DNA of 64,000 nucleotides from Streptomyces sp. M41(2017) (lineage in GTDB: Bacteria > Actinomycetota > Actinomycetes > Streptomycetales > Streptomycetaceae), in assembly GCF_002078175.1 (NCBI RefSeq), contig NZ_MWFK01000001.1:3844001-3908000 (forward strand). The letters run 5' to 3'. Numbering within the stretch: the first letter of the stretch is position 1; every line of letters starts with the position of its first letter. Under the pieces are notes generated by a model. It had not been told where the DNA came from. It saw only the letters and a list, made by a program, of their open reading frames with translations, and did no database searches. Shown piece after piece: positions 26,585 through 35,922 of the stretch. Made by a program: the position numbers and the translations under genes.

Positions 26585-27574
26585 ATGACCAACCTGGCCA
26601 TCGCGGCGCACGGGTTGCGCAAGTCCTACGGTGACAAGGTCGTACTCGACGGTGTCGACCTGACCGTTCCGGAAGGCACCGTCTTCTCCCTGCTGGGCCC
26701 GAACGGTGCCGGCAAGACGACGGCGGTGAAGATCCTCTCGACGCTCATCAGCCCCGACGCGGGTTCCGGGCAGATCCGGGTGGGCGGCCACGACCTGGCA
26801 TCCGACGCGCAGGCCGCGCGTGCCGTCATCGGGGTGACGGGGCAGTTCTCGGCGGTGGACGGGCTGATCACGGGCGAGGAGAACATGCTCCTCATGGCCG
26901 ACCTGCACCACCTGCCGAAGGCGCAGGGCCGGCGGGTCGCGGCCGAACTCCTGGAGCGCTTCGACCTGGTGGAGGCGGCGAGGAAGCCGGCGTCGACCTA
27001 CTCGGGCGGTATGAAGCGCCGTCTGGACATCGCGATGACGCTGGTCGGCGCGCCGCGGATCATCTTCCTCGACGAGCCGACCACCGGTCTGGACCCTCGC
27101 TCGCGGCACAACATGTGGCAGATCATCCGGGAGCTCGTCACCGGCGGGACCACGGTCTTCCTCACCACGCAGTACCTGGAGGAGGCCGACGAACTCGCCG
27201 ACCGCATCGCCGTCCTGAACGACGGGAAGATCGCCGCCGAGGGCACGGCCGAGGAACTCAAGCGCCTCATCCCCGGCGGACACATCCGCCTGCGCTTCAC
27301 CGACCCCACCGCCTACCAGAGAGCCGCCGACGCACTCGGCGAGTCCACCCGCGACGACGAAGCGCTGTCCCTGCAGTTCCCCAGCGACGGCAGCCAGCGC
27401 GAACTGCGTTCCGTCCTCGACTGGCTCGACGCGGCCGGTGTCGAGGCGGACGAACTCACCGTCCACACACCCGACCTGGACGACGTCTTCTTCGCCCTCA
27501 CCGGCGACGCCGCCGCACCGCACCGGCAAGCTCCGCCCACCCAGTCCGCCCCGTCCAAGGAGACCGTCCGATGA
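26585..27574 (+). CDS. ABC exporter ATP-binding protein, daunorubicin-resistance (DrrA) type
   Basis: 329 residues. Walker A GPNGAGKTT, signature YSGGMKRRLDIAMTL, Walker B IIFLDEPTTGLDP and H-loop LTTQYLEEADELADR; the C-terminal 90 residues match the DrrA extension that stabilises the complex (ELTVHTPDLDDVFFALTG). Such pairs export hydrophobic compounds or antibiotics; the real substrate here is unknown. Preceded by AAGGAG at 26571-26576; its stop overlaps the permease ATG. Confidence 0.93.
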   Translation: MTNLAIAAHGLRKSYGDKVVLDGVDLTVPEGTVFSLLGPNGAGKTTAVKILSTLISPDAGSGQIRVGGHDLASDAQAARAVIGVTGQFSAVDGLITGEENMLLMADLHHLPKAQGRRVAAELLERFDLVEAARKPASTYSGGMKRRLDIAMTLVGAPRIIFLDEPTTGLDPRSRHNMWQIIRELVTGGTTVFLTTQYLEEADELADRIAVLNDGKIAAEGTAEELKRLIPGGHIRLRFTDPTAYQRAADALGESTRDDEALSLQFPSDGSQRELRSVLDWLDAAGVEADELTVHTPDLDDVFFALTGDAAAPHRQAPPTQSAPSKETVR

Positions 27575-28347
27575 GCTCCCTCTCCCTCGCCGTGCGCGAC
27601 TCCTCCACGATGCTGCGCCGGAACCTGCTGCACGCCCGCCGCTACCCGTCGATGACCCTGAACCTGCTGCTCACCCCCGTGATGCTGCTTCTGCTGTTCG
27701 TCTACGTCTTCGGCGACACCATGAGCGGAGGGGCGGGCCGCTCCGCCTACATCGCCTACATCGTGCCGGGCATCCTGCTCATGACGATCGGCTCCACCGT
27801 CGTCGGCACCGCCGTCTCGGTCTCCATGGACATGAACGAGGGCATCATCGCCCGCTTCCGCACCATGGCCATCCACCGCGGCTCGGTCCTGTTCGGGCAC
27901 GTCGTCGGAAGCGTGCTGCAGGCGGTCATCAGCGTGGTGATCGTCGGAGCGGTGGGCGTGGCGATGGGCTTCCGCTCCACGGACGCCACGGTCCTGGAGT
28001 GGCTCGCGGCCTTCGGCCTGCTCGCCTTCTTCGCCCTGGCGTTCACCTGGATCGCGGTCGGCATGGGCATGGGCGCCCCCAACGCCGAGGCGGCCAGCAA
28101 CAACGCGACGCCGCTGATCCTGCTGCCGCTGATCTCCAGCGCGTTCGTCCCGCTGCACTCGATGCCCGGCTGGTTCCAGCCGATCGCCGAGTACCAGCCC
28201 TTCACCCCGGCGATCGAGACCCTGCGCGGCCTCCTGCTGGGCACGGAGATCGGCAACAACTGGTGGATCGCCCTCGCCTGGTGCGCCGCCCTCAGCGTCC
28301 TCGGATACCGCTGGTCCCGGGCGCAGTTCGACCGCGACCCCAAGTAG
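27571..28347 (+). CDS. ABC-2 type permease (DrrB type)
   Basis: 258 residues with six predicted membrane segments, starting with the amphipathic MLRRNLLHARRYPSMT and the first helix LLLTPVMLLLLFVYVFG; typical ABC-2 exporter motif PLISSAFVPLHSMPGWFQPI near the fifth segment. ATGA overlap with the ATPase gene indicates translational coupling, and a strong terminator follows. Confidence 0.93.
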   Translation: MSSLSLAVRDSSTMLRRNLLHARRYPSMTLNLLLTPVMLLLLFVYVFGDTMSGGAGRSAYIAYIVPGILLMTIGSTVVGTAVSVSMDMNEGIIARFRTMAIHRGSVLFGHVVGSVLQAVISVVIVGAVGVAMGFRSTDATVLEWLAAFGLLAFFALAFTWIAVGMGMGAPNAEAASNNATPLILLPLISSAFVPLHSMPGWFQPIAEYQPFTPAIETLRGLLLGTEIGNNWWIALAWCAALSVLGYRWSRAQFDRDPK

Positions 28348-28396
28348 GCGGCCGGATGCGTCGAGCGGACCGAGCACCGCACGACCCGTACGACCC

Positions 28397-28439
28397 GCAC
28401 GACAGAACCCCCGGCCGATGTCCGGGGGTTCTGTCGTGC
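28397..28439. terminator. Bidirectional terminator between exporter operon and FG-GAP gene
   Basis: Perfect 18-bp stem (left arm 28397-28414, right arm 28422-28439) with a 7-nt loop; the core is CAGAACCCCCGG/CCGGGGGTTCTG. It separates two convergent transcription units and is one of the strongest hairpins in the window. Confidence 0.9.
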
Positions 28440-28476
28440 GCGGGGTGTGGACCGGGGCCGCCGGCCGTCGGGAGGG

Positions 28477-31425
28477 TCAGGACAGCTTGAACGTGACGAC
28501 CTGGTGGAGGGCGTTGTCCTGGGTCAGGAACCGGCCGCCGATGCTCTCGGCCATCCGGTCCGACGTCGTCTCGTCCGTGTTGAGCGACAGGACCTCGGTG
28601 ACACCGTCGCCGTCGAGGTCGGCCGCCAGCATCTCGCCGCCGCCCGCGACCATGCCGCTGCCGAGGGCCGGCGCGTAGGTGCCCTCGGCCGTGTCGAAGA
28701 CGCTCGGGTCGAAGGCGTAGACGCCGCCCTCGACCGCGCCGATCAGGAGCCGGCGGCCGCCGGGGCCGGTCGCGAGACCGCCGCCGAGGGCTGTCGGGAT
28801 GGTGAAGACCATGGAGTCGGTCGTGCCCTCGCCGCTGTACCGGCGGTACGACGCCGTGCCGGCCTCGTACAGGCTTCCGTTGCCCGTGAAGAACCCGTGG
28901 TGCGTCCACAGACCGCCGGCGGTGGCGCCGTGCAGCACCTCACCGGTGCGGCCGTCGCGGATCTCCACGTAGTTGAACAGGCCGTCGCCGTCGGTGGCGT
29001 CCGCCCCGGCGTGCGCCATGATCTCCCACACGTAGGCGACCGCGTGGCCGCCCGCGTACGGGATCTCCTTCGAGGCGAAGACACCGTCGTTCGGGACGGC
29101 GGCGTGGACGACGCCGTCGGTCGAGTCCGACGGGGCCGTCGGCACGACGTCCCACTTGGCCTTGCCGGTCGCGGCGTTCAGCGCGACCGCGGCCACCGCC
29201 GGCTTGTCCAGGTTGATCGCGTCGACGCTGGTGTACGAGGCGTAGACCCGCCCGTCGCCGGACGACGGGTCGGTGAAGACGACGTCGCCCGCGCTCTTGG
29301 GCGCCGTGTACGACCACAGCTTGTGGCCGTCGCCGTAGTAGGCGTCGAGGCTGTTCGTCGGGACGAGGATGTCCAGCTCGCCGTCGCCGTCGAGGTCGGC
29401 CAGCCTGACGGAGCGGACGAACCGGCCGCCGCCGTCGATGGTGGCCAGCGTCTTGCCGGTCCTGCCGTTGAGGACGACGACCGCGGTGTCGGCGGCGACG
29501 ACGACCTCGGGCCGGCCGTCGCCGTTGACGTCACCGGTCTCGATGCCGGTGACGGCGCCGGGCACCGTGGCCTGCCACAGCTTCTCCGGCTTGCCGGTGA
29601 CCAGCGACGGACCGGAGTAGGCCCACACGCCGTCCGACGAACCGCCCATGACGACGTCGGACGTGCCGTCCTTGTCCAGGTCGACGGCCTTCGCGTGGGA
29701 GATGTCGGCCTGAAGCGGCGTCAGGCTCTCCTGCTTGCCGTTGCCGAGCCGGTAGGTGCGGATGTTCTGCGTCTGGTCGACCACCCGCACATGGGTGCCC
29801 TGGTCGTCGGCGAAGACGTCCTGGTACATCGGCGAGGCGCCGAGGCCCTTCTCCTGCCAGCCGATCTCGCCCTTGGCGGTGAACACGGTGAGCGTCGCGA
29901 GGCGGGCGCCGCCGGGGTTCTCCGCCGCATCGAGCTTCTCGTCGTCCTGCGCGGCGGTGACGAGCCTGCCGTCCACCATCTGCAGGCGCCAGATGCTCGC
30001 CCCGTCCTTGAAGTTGTCGGCGGCACGCTTGACCGTGTTCGACCACAGGACCTTGCTCGGGTCGGTGCCGTTCAGCACCCGGACCGTGCTGGCGTTCACC
30101 CAGAGGTCGTTGTCCAGGGAGGACTCGGCGACCGCGTACTCGTCGCCCGCCTTGGCGGTGAGGTCACCGATCGTGAGCGCGGTGGGCAGCACGTTGGTAC
30201 GGCTGTCCAGCGTCGCGCGCCGCCCGGTCCGCGTGTCGTACGCGGCGACCTCGTAGCCCACACCGTCGGTGGATTCGGCCTGTTCGACGGCGACGATCCG
30301 CTTGCGGGCGGTGTCCACCCGCAACTGGCGGCTGTACAGCATGCTGTCGGTCTGCCAGGTGACCGAGCCGTCGGCCAGGTCGAGGGCGAGGGTACGGCCG
30401 CGAGGGGCGACGCCCGCCGCCTCGGCCCGGTCCCATGAGACGGCGACCTTGCCCTTGCCCAGCTCCTGGATGTCACCCCAGTTGGCTTCGCCGGCCTCCT
30501 GGGTGTCGTACGTCCACGTCGCGTCCGCCGTCAACTTCCCGCCGGCGTACGAGAACCGGGTGCCGGTCAGCTTCGCCGTGTCGGCGGCCGGGGAGTTGAG
30601 GCTCATCCGCGGCGCGTCGGCGACGAGCAGCGTGCCGTCGACGATCTTCACCATGGAGGCGTAGTCGTAGAGCTTCGACCAGAGCGTCGCGCCGGTCCTG
30701 CCGTCGACCACGGTCACGAACGTGCCGGTGGGCAGCGACGATCCGGGCGAGGTGAACGGACGGTACGGCGACGAGCCGACACTGGCGGTGAAGACCAGGT
30801 CGTCGCTGCCGTCGCCGGTCAGGTCACCGGTGCTGAATCCGGAGTCGGAGGTCGACGAGAACGGCGAGACCGCGTTGTAGCCCATCAGGATGCGGGCCGG
30901 ATACGGCTCGGTCTGCCACGGGCGGCTCGGCTTGACCTGCCAGTCGGCGTACAGCGAGGCGTTGGTGCGCTCCCACACCGGACTGCCGTCGGCGGTGTGC
31001 CGTTGCACGTTGCCGAGCGAGTTGAGGGTGAAGTAGTCGCCCTTGGCGCCGACGGGCACGGTCGCGCCCATGCCGCGCACACCCTCCAGCGCCGAGGTGC
31101 CGGTGAAGGTGACATTGGTGGCCGGGTCGGCGTCGGTGGCCGCGCCGGCCGGCTTCGAGCCGCCGTCCGAAGCCGTCGCGGACCCGGTGCCGCCGGGCGC
31201 CGCCTGCGGCTGGTCCGACGGCTTCGGACTGATCCGCGTGGCGTCGTCGCCGTACGCGTCGAGCGTGACGTGGGCGGCGAGCGTCCTGGCCTCGGCGCTG
31301 GTCAGCTTCATCGCGCCGTCGCCGTCGTCGGCGGCCAGCGCCTGCGGAGCGGCGCTCAGGCACAGCCCCGCCGCGACCAGGGCGGAGGCCAGCCGAAGGC
31401 CCCTGCGCGAGTGGTGGGCTCTCAT
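28477..31425 (-). CDS. Large secreted FG-GAP/VCBS-repeat protein
   Basis: 982 residues. Signal peptide at about 1-31 (RRGLRLASALVAAG...PQALAAD), then a long beta-propeller-like protein. Five calcium-binding DxDGDG-type loops are visible: DLTGDGSDD, DLDKDGTSD, DVNGDGRPE, DLDGDGELD and DLDGDGVTE, the hallmark of FG-GAP/VCBS repeats; intervening PQQ-like strands read VVDGRTGATLWSK and VVLNGRTGKTLATI. No anchor, so probably released. The start codon overlaps the stop of the upstream subtilase gene (TGATG), so the two are translated together. Confidence 0.88.
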   Translation of the reverse strand: MRAHHSRRGLRLASALVAAGLCLSAAPQALAADDGDGAMKLTSAEARTLAAHVTLDAYGDDATRISPKPSDQPQAAPGGTGSATASDGGSKPAGAATDADPATNVTFTGTSALEGVRGMGATVPVGAKGDYFTLNSLGNVQRHTADGSPVWERTNASLYADWQVKPSRPWQTEPYPARILMGYNAVSPFSSTSDSGFSTGDLTGDGSDDLVFTASVGSSPYRPFTSPGSSLPTGTFVTVVDGRTGATLWSKLYDYASMVKIVDGTLLVADAPRMSLNSPAADTAKLTGTRFSYAGGKLTADATWTYDTQEAGEANWGDIQELGKGKVAVSWDRAEAAGVAPRGRTLALDLADGSVTWQTDSMLYSRQLRVDTARKRIVAVEQAESTDGVGYEVAAYDTRTGRRATLDSRTNVLPTALTIGDLTAKAGDEYAVAESSLDNDLWVNASTVRVLNGTDPSKVLWSNTVKRAADNFKDGASIWRLQMVDGRLVTAAQDDEKLDAAENPGGARLATLTVFTAKGEIGWQEKGLGASPMYQDVFADDQGTHVRVVDQTQNIRTYRLGNGKQESLTPLQADISHAKAVDLDKDGTSDVVMGGSSDGVWAYSGPSLVTGKPEKLWQATVPGAVTGIETGDVNGDGRPEVVVAADTAVVVLNGRTGKTLATIDGGGRFVRSVRLADLDGDGELDILVPTNSLDAYYGDGHKLWSYTAPKSAGDVVFTDPSSGDGRVYASYTSVDAINLDKPAVAAVALNAATGKAKWDVVPTAPSDSTDGVVHAAVPNDGVFASKEIPYAGGHAVAYVWEIMAHAGADATDGDGLFNYVEIRDGRTGEVLHGATAGGLWTHHGFFTGNGSLYEAGTASYRRYSGEGTTDSMVFTIPTALGGGLATGPGGRRLLIGAVEGGVYAFDPSVFDTAEGTYAPALGSGMVAGGGEMLAADLDGDGVTEVLSLNTDETTSDRMAESIGGRFLTQDNALHQVVTFKLS

Positions 31426-33983
31426 CACTTGGCTCCCTGCGTGAAGCGGACGGCCGTACCGTCGGTGACGACCGGCTGGTCGAAGGAGTACTGGAGGGCG
31501 TCGCTGCCGGCCTGGTTCTGGATGCCGACGGTGGCGCCCGCGCCGTGGTCGGCGACCGACTTGTACTGGAGGGTCACGGCGCCGGTGGCCTCGTCGAAGA
31601 GGACCTCGAAGGTGGCGCGGCCCGCGCCACCGGTGGCGTAGGCGGCGTCGTTCCACACGATGGCGAACGTGCGGCTGCCCTTGGTGCCGGTGGTGGCCGT
31701 CTGCACCGACGACTTCTTGTCGAGCGTCAGGTCGTCCCAGAGCGGGGCGATGAAGCCGTTGGGGTTCCTGACCGTGGGCAGCGCGGTGTTGGTGTAGTCG
31801 CCGACCCGGGGGGCGAGGAAGTTCACCAGGCCGTCGGTGGTGACGGAAGCGGTCGAGTAGCCGACGCCGTAGTGCTTCACCGAGAACGGCAGCGTGATCG
31901 TCGTGGCGTCCTCGTCACCGCTCAGGGCGACCTTCTTGGTGCCCGCGATCCAGGAGTACGCGGCCGGCGCGCAGCTGTTGCCGGTGGCGTCGGAGCGGGC
32001 CGGGACGCGGACGTCCTTGGTCAGGTCGCCTGCGCCGACGGTGGCGGCACCGGAGTAGACGCCGTTGCACAGCGTCGGCGCGGCGGGCTGCACCGTGAGG
32101 GTGTACGCGCCCTCGGCGATCATCGGGAACGCGTACGCGCCCTTGGCGTTCGTGGTGACCGGGGCGGCGGGCGCCCCCTTCAGCTCGACGCGCGCGCCGG
32201 CCAGCGGCTTCCCGGTGACGTCCAGGACGGTGCCGGTGACCCGGTGGACGGCGACCGCGGCGAGCGCGAAGTCCTGGGTGACGGAGCCGTTCTCGGCGAC
32301 CGTGACTCCGGTGGCGGAGCCGTCCGCGTAGCCGTAGCCGCCGACACCGAGGTCGTACGTGCCCGGAGTCAGCGCCAGTGTGTACGAACCGTCGGCGCCG
32401 GTGGTGACCGTGCGGGTGCCGGAGGTGGCGTTCGTGGCCTTGACGGTGACGCCGGACAGGGCGGCGCCGGTGGCCCGGTCGGTGACCTTGCCGGTCACGG
32501 TGCCCGCCGTGTGCGGGGCCTTGTCCACCGACGCCAGGATGTCGAGCTTGCCCTGGCCCCAGACGTTGTTCATGTCGGCCGTGCCACCGCAGTGGGTGTC
32601 GTCGACGTCGCGGGCGCCCTCGTCGAGCAGGTCGCGCGTCTCCTCGATGTTGCCGATGAGGGAGGGGGCCGCCGACCACAGCAGCGCGACCGCGCCCGCC
32701 ACGTGCGGGGTGGCCATCGACGTACCGGACTCGGTCTTGTACGAGGAGCCGGGCCAGGTCGACTCGACCGCGACGCCGGGGGCCGAGATGTTCGGCTTGG
32801 CCGAGCCGTCGACGAGCGAGGGGCCGAAGCCGGAGAACGAGGCGATCCTGCCGGTGGAGTCGTACGCGCCGACGCCGTAGGAGGTCTCCTGGGAGCCGGG
32901 CGCGTGCGCCGTGGAGCAGGTGACGCCGTCACCGTCGTTGCCCGCCGCGAACGCCTCGAAGATGCCCGCGGCGTTCCAGGACTCGACGATGTCCTGATAG
33001 AACGTCGTGTCGCCGCCGCCCCACGAGTTGTTGACGATGTTCGGTGCCAGGTCGGGGCGCGGGTTCCGGCCGGTGTGGTCGGTCGGGGCGAGGATCCACT
33101 GGCCGGCCGCGAGCAGGCTCGCGTCGGAGCAGGAGGACGCCTCGCAGCCCTTGGCGGCGATCCATGTGGCGTTCGGCGCGACGCCGATGCCGTGCTTGCC
33201 GACCATCGTGCCCATGGTGTGGGTGCCGTGGCCGTTGTTGTCGCACGGGGTGCCGTCCGCGGGGCAGGTGCCCGACGGGTCGTAGAAGTTGTAGTCGTGG
33301 GTGAACGTGCCGTCGCCGTTGTTGCCCCGGTACTGGGCCACCAGGTCGGGGTGGTCGTACTGGACGCCCGAGTCGACACTGGCGATCACGATGCCCTCGC
33401 CGCGGGTGCCGTACTTGTCCCACACCTGGTCGGCCTTGATGTCGGAGACGCCCCACTCGGGGGTGTCGTCGCCGTTCGCGGAGGAGTCCGTGCGGGATGT
33501 GGTGATCTTCGTGTCGGCGGTCCGGACGTCGTCGAGCCGGTACGTCCGCGCCTTGACGACGGACGCGACGTCCGAACGCCGGGCCAGCTTCGCGACCAGG
33601 TCCTGACCACCGGTCACCTGGACGGCGTTGGCGATCCAGTAGTCGGTGTGGCCGACCTTCGCCCCGTCGAGGAACGAGTCGATCGACTTCTGGCTGGTCC
33701 GGGCGTGCGCACGCAGTTTGCTGTACGCGGCCTCGGCCTTCGCCGCGTGGGACTTCTTCTTCCTGGCGGCGGACAGGTCCGCCTGGTCCTTGAGGACGAC
33801 GAAGAAGGTGGCGTCGCCACCCTTGGCGACGGCGGTGGAGAGGGCGGAGTCGACCTTGGCCGACGGGGTGGTGCCGGAGTCGGCGGCGGCTGCGGGCAGC
33901 GGCGCGGTGAGCAGGGCGGCCGCGGTGAGAGCGGCCGCCGCCCAGACAGCGTGTCTGCGCCGAGGCGGTCGGGGCAGGTGCAT
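31425..33983 (-). CDS. Secreted S8 (subtilisin-like) serine protease with carboxypeptidase-regulatory-like domains
   Basis: 852 residues. Signal peptide (about 1-34), inhibitor-like propeptide (about 45-150, FFVVLKDQADLSAARKKK), then the S8 domain with catalytic Asp in ASVDSGVQ, His in GHGTHTMGTM and Ser in GTSMATPHVAGA. After it come two carboxypeptidase-regulatory-like beta-sandwich repeats (GKVTDRATGAALSGVTVKA and TGTVLDVTGKPLAGARVEL) and a final beta-rich domain of about 170 residues. Expected to be an extracellular protease. The stop overlaps the FG-GAP gene start by one base. Confidence 0.94.
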   Translation of the reverse strand: MHLPRPPRRRHAVWAAAALTAAALLTAPLPAAAADSGTTPSAKVDSALSTAVAKGGDATFFVVLKDQADLSAARKKKSHAAKAEAAYSKLRAHARTSQKSIDSFLDGAKVGHTDYWIANAVQVTGGQDLVAKLARRSDVASVVKARTYRLDDVRTADTKITTSRTDSSANGDDTPEWGVSDIKADQVWDKYGTRGEGIVIASVDSGVQYDHPDLVAQYRGNNGDGTFTHDYNFYDPSGTCPADGTPCDNNGHGTHTMGTMVGKHGIGVAPNATWIAAKGCEASSCSDASLLAAGQWILAPTDHTGRNPRPDLAPNIVNNSWGGGDTTFYQDIVESWNAAGIFEAFAAGNDGDGVTCSTAHAPGSQETSYGVGAYDSTGRIASFSGFGPSLVDGSAKPNISAPGVAVESTWPGSSYKTESGTSMATPHVAGAVALLWSAAPSLIGNIEETRDLLDEGARDVDDTHCGGTADMNNVWGQGKLDILASVDKAPHTAGTVTGKVTDRATGAALSGVTVKATNATSGTRTVTTGADGSYTLALTPGTYDLGVGGYGYADGSATGVTVAENGSVTQDFALAAVAVHRVTGTVLDVTGKPLAGARVELKGAPAAPVTTNAKGAYAFPMIAEGAYTLTVQPAAPTLCNGVYSGAATVGAGDLTKDVRVPARSDATGNSCAPAAYSWIAGTKKVALSGDEDATTITLPFSVKHYGVGYSTASVTTDGLVNFLAPRVGDYTNTALPTVRNPNGFIAPLWDDLTLDKKSSVQTATTGTKGSRTFAIVWNDAAYATGGAGRATFEVLFDEATGAVTLQYKSVADHGAGATVGIQNQAGSDALQYSFDQPVVTDGTAVRFTQGAK

Positions 33984-34253
33984 CGAAGTGCTCCTCCAGG
34001 AACGGAACGGGGGGGAGCCCGGACGCTAGGCAGGGGCCGTTACTCGGGCATTACAGGGCCGCGGGAACGGACGTCAGGCGAACGCTCCACGGCCGGAGCG
34101 CGAACTTCCCCTGCGCGCCGGTGCCTTCCCGCCGCGCCTCGCTCCTTTGCCCGTTCTTTACAACCCGGCACCGCGCTGCCTCGTCTCTCCGCTCGATCCA
34201 CACCACAGCCCGCCGTTCCCACCGGCGGGCGGACCGACGAAAGAGAGCCACTC
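33984..34253. other. Divergent intergenic region, subtilase / sortase cluster
   Basis: 270 bases carrying the leaders of the minus-strand protease gene (AGGAG lies 9 bases before its ATG) and the plus-strand sortase substrate gene (AAGAGAGCC before its ATG). I see no good -35/-10 pair and no terminator. Confidence 0.4.
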
Positions 34254-34622
34254 ATGCGAACCGTCCTCAGTGCCATGGCACTTGCGTGCACCGCCGTGCT
34301 GGCGGGCGCGCTGCCCGCGTTCGCCGACGGGCCGTCCCCGGTCCCCTCGACCCGGCCCACGGTCACCTCCGCACCCGCTCCGGCGAGCACCTCGCCGAGC
34401 CGGACGCCCTCCGCCGTCCCGAGCGCCGAGCCCACGCGGGCGCCCGCCGGGCGCCAGGTGTCCGTCCGGCCGAGCGGAGCGCCCGACACCGGCGTGACGG
34501 TCTCGGGATCGGGCTCGTCCGGCGGACAGGGCGGGCTCGTCGGCGGCGGCGCGGCCGCGCTGCTCGCCGCCGGGGGCGCGACGTTCCTCGTCGTGCGCCG
34601 CCGCCGGGCCACCGGAGCATGA
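34254..34622 (+). CDS. Small sortase-dependent surface protein
   Basis: 122 residues. Signal peptide (about 1-25, ending LPAFAD), a Pro/Ser/Thr/Arg-rich low-complexity stalk, then a sorting-signal-like C-terminus: APDTG at about 77-81, a glycine-rich spacer, a hydrophobic helix and the basic tail RRRRATGA. APDTG departs from the LAXTG of class E substrates; together with the adjacent class F sortase this suggests a dedicated enzyme-substrate pair. ATGA overlap with the sortase gene. Confidence 0.82.
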   Translation: MRTVLSAMALACTAVLAGALPAFADGPSPVPSTRPTVTSAPAPASTSPSRTPSAVPSAEPTRAPAGRQVSVRPSGAPDTGVTVSGSGSSGGQGGLVGGGAAALLAAGGATFLVVRRRRATGA

Positions 34623-35260
34623 CCGCCCTCTCCAGGCGCGCGTTCACCGCCGTGGCCCTGGCCACGCTGCTCGCGGGCTGCGGCGGCTCCCCGGACGGCC
34701 GGGACCCGGCCGAGGCGAACGCCACCGGCCGCAGCACGGCCGAACGGCCGGGCGGCACAACGCCGTCCGCGTCGGGCGGCACCCGGCACGTCCGGGCGCT
34801 GGGCCGTTCGGTCCCGGTCGGGCTGCGGATCCCCGCCATCGACGTCGACACCCCGGTCATGCGGCTGGGGCTGGCGGCCGACGGCAGCGTTCAGGTGCCG
34901 CCGGTCGTGGCGCACGACCGGGCCGGCTGGTACCGCCACTCGCCGACGCCGGGACAGACCGGCCCCTCGGTGATCCTCGGCCATGTCACGGTCGGCGCGT
35001 ACGGGGACGGTGTCTTCCGCCGGCTCGCACGGCTGCGCCGGGACGACCGGATCGAGGTGCGCCTGGAGAACGGCACGTCGGCGGTGTTCGCCGTCTCCTC
35101 CGTACGGACCGTCGCCAAGGCGGAGTTCCCGTCCGACGCGGTCTACGGAGACGTGGACCGCCCGGAGCTGCGGCTCATCACCTGTGGCGGCCCCCGCACC
35201 GGCGACGGCTACGCCGACAACGTGATCGTGTTCGCGGCGCTCCGCCCCGCGAGCCCCTGA
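34619..35260 (+). CDS. Class F sortase
   Basis: 213-residue transpeptidase. The N-terminus SRRAFTAVALATLLAGC combines twin arginines with a lipobox, so the enzyme may be a membrane-attached lipoprotein. The sortase fold follows (about 65-210): VPVGLRIPAIDVDTPVMRLG, catalytic His in ILGHVTVG and catalytic Cys in LRLITCGG. Coupled to the small surface protein by an ATGA overlap. The true substrate range is unknown. Confidence 0.92.
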   Translation: MTALSRRAFTAVALATLLAGCGGSPDGRDPAEANATGRSTAERPGGTTPSASGGTRHVRALGRSVPVGLRIPAIDVDTPVMRLGLAADGSVQVPPVVAHDRAGWYRHSPTPGQTGPSVILGHVTVGAYGDGVFRRLARLRRDDRIEVRLENGTSAVFAVSSVRTVAKAEFPSDAVYGDVDRPELRLITCGGPRTGDGYADNVIVFAALRPASP

Positions 35261-35427
35261 CACCCGGGCGGACGCTGCTCGGTTGCCGCCGGGTGCCGCG
35301 TGGCCGTCGCACAACCGCCGCACAACCGCAGGGTCCCCCCGGGGGCCCGAGGCGCGATCCTGGGCCGATGGACCGTACGTCCGCGGCCCGGGATCCCGTC
35401 CCTCGCATTCCGTCACGACCATGGAGA

Positions 35428-35922
35428 GTGTTGAAAGGGTCCCGCGAGAAGGCAGCGTCCGAGCTGTTCGCCGCCCTCTACCCGCGCCTCGCCGGCTGGT
35501 GCCGCCGTCTCGTCGACGACGACGGCACCGCGCACGAGATCGCCTCGGAGGCGTTCACCCGGCTCTGGGCGCGCTGGACGACCGTGGCCGAACCCCGCGG
35601 TTTCCTCTACGTCACCGCGGCCAACCTCGTGCGGGACCACTGGCGCAAGCTGGAGCGCGAGCGCCGGGCCGTGCACCGGGCGACCACCGAGGCGGCGCTC
35701 GGCCCGCCCAACGAACAGACCGACCCCTCGGTCCGGCTGATCGTGCAGTCCCTGCCCGAACGGCTGCGCGTCCCGATCCTGCTGCACTACTACGCTGACA
35801 TGCCGATCCGGGAGGTGTCCGTGCTGACCGGGCGCAAAGAAGGGACCGTCAAGGCCGATCTCCACGCGGCCCGCGAACTGCTCCGCGCGCACCTGAGGAG
35901 AAACCTTGATCACACACGCTGA
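35428..35922 (+). CDS. ECF-type RNA polymerase sigma factor
   Basis: About 164 residues from the GTG at 35428 (preceded by GGAGA); an ATG at 35368 and a GTG at 35293 are in frame and would add 20-45 residues. Sigma region 2 (ELFAALYPRLAGWCRRLV, DDDGTAHEIASEAFTRLWAR, GFLYVTAANLVRDHWRK) and region 4 (LPERLRVPILLHYYADMPIR, VLTGRKEGTVKADLHAAREL) are intact. It overlaps the next gene by 17 bases, the usual sigma/anti-sigma layout, and may respond to a cell-envelope signal given the sortase neighbours. Confidence 0.9.
   Translation: MLKGSREKAASELFAALYPRLAGWCRRLVDDDGTAHEIASEAFTRLWARWTTVAEPRGFLYVTAANLVRDHWRKLERERRAVHRATTEAALGPPNEQTDPSVRLIVQSLPERLRVPILLHYYADMPIREVSVLTGRKEGTVKADLHAARELLRAHLRRNLDHTR

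Noticed and set aside
28477..31656. Open frame of 1059 codons for the FG-GAP gene starting at 31656
   Set aside because: The first 77 codons overlap the protease end and lack a signal peptide; the ATG at 31425 gives a signal peptide and a coupled junction.
34121..35260. Extended 379-codon frame upstream of the sortase
   Set aside because: Residues before the ATG at 34619 are shadow sequence of the small surface protein gene.
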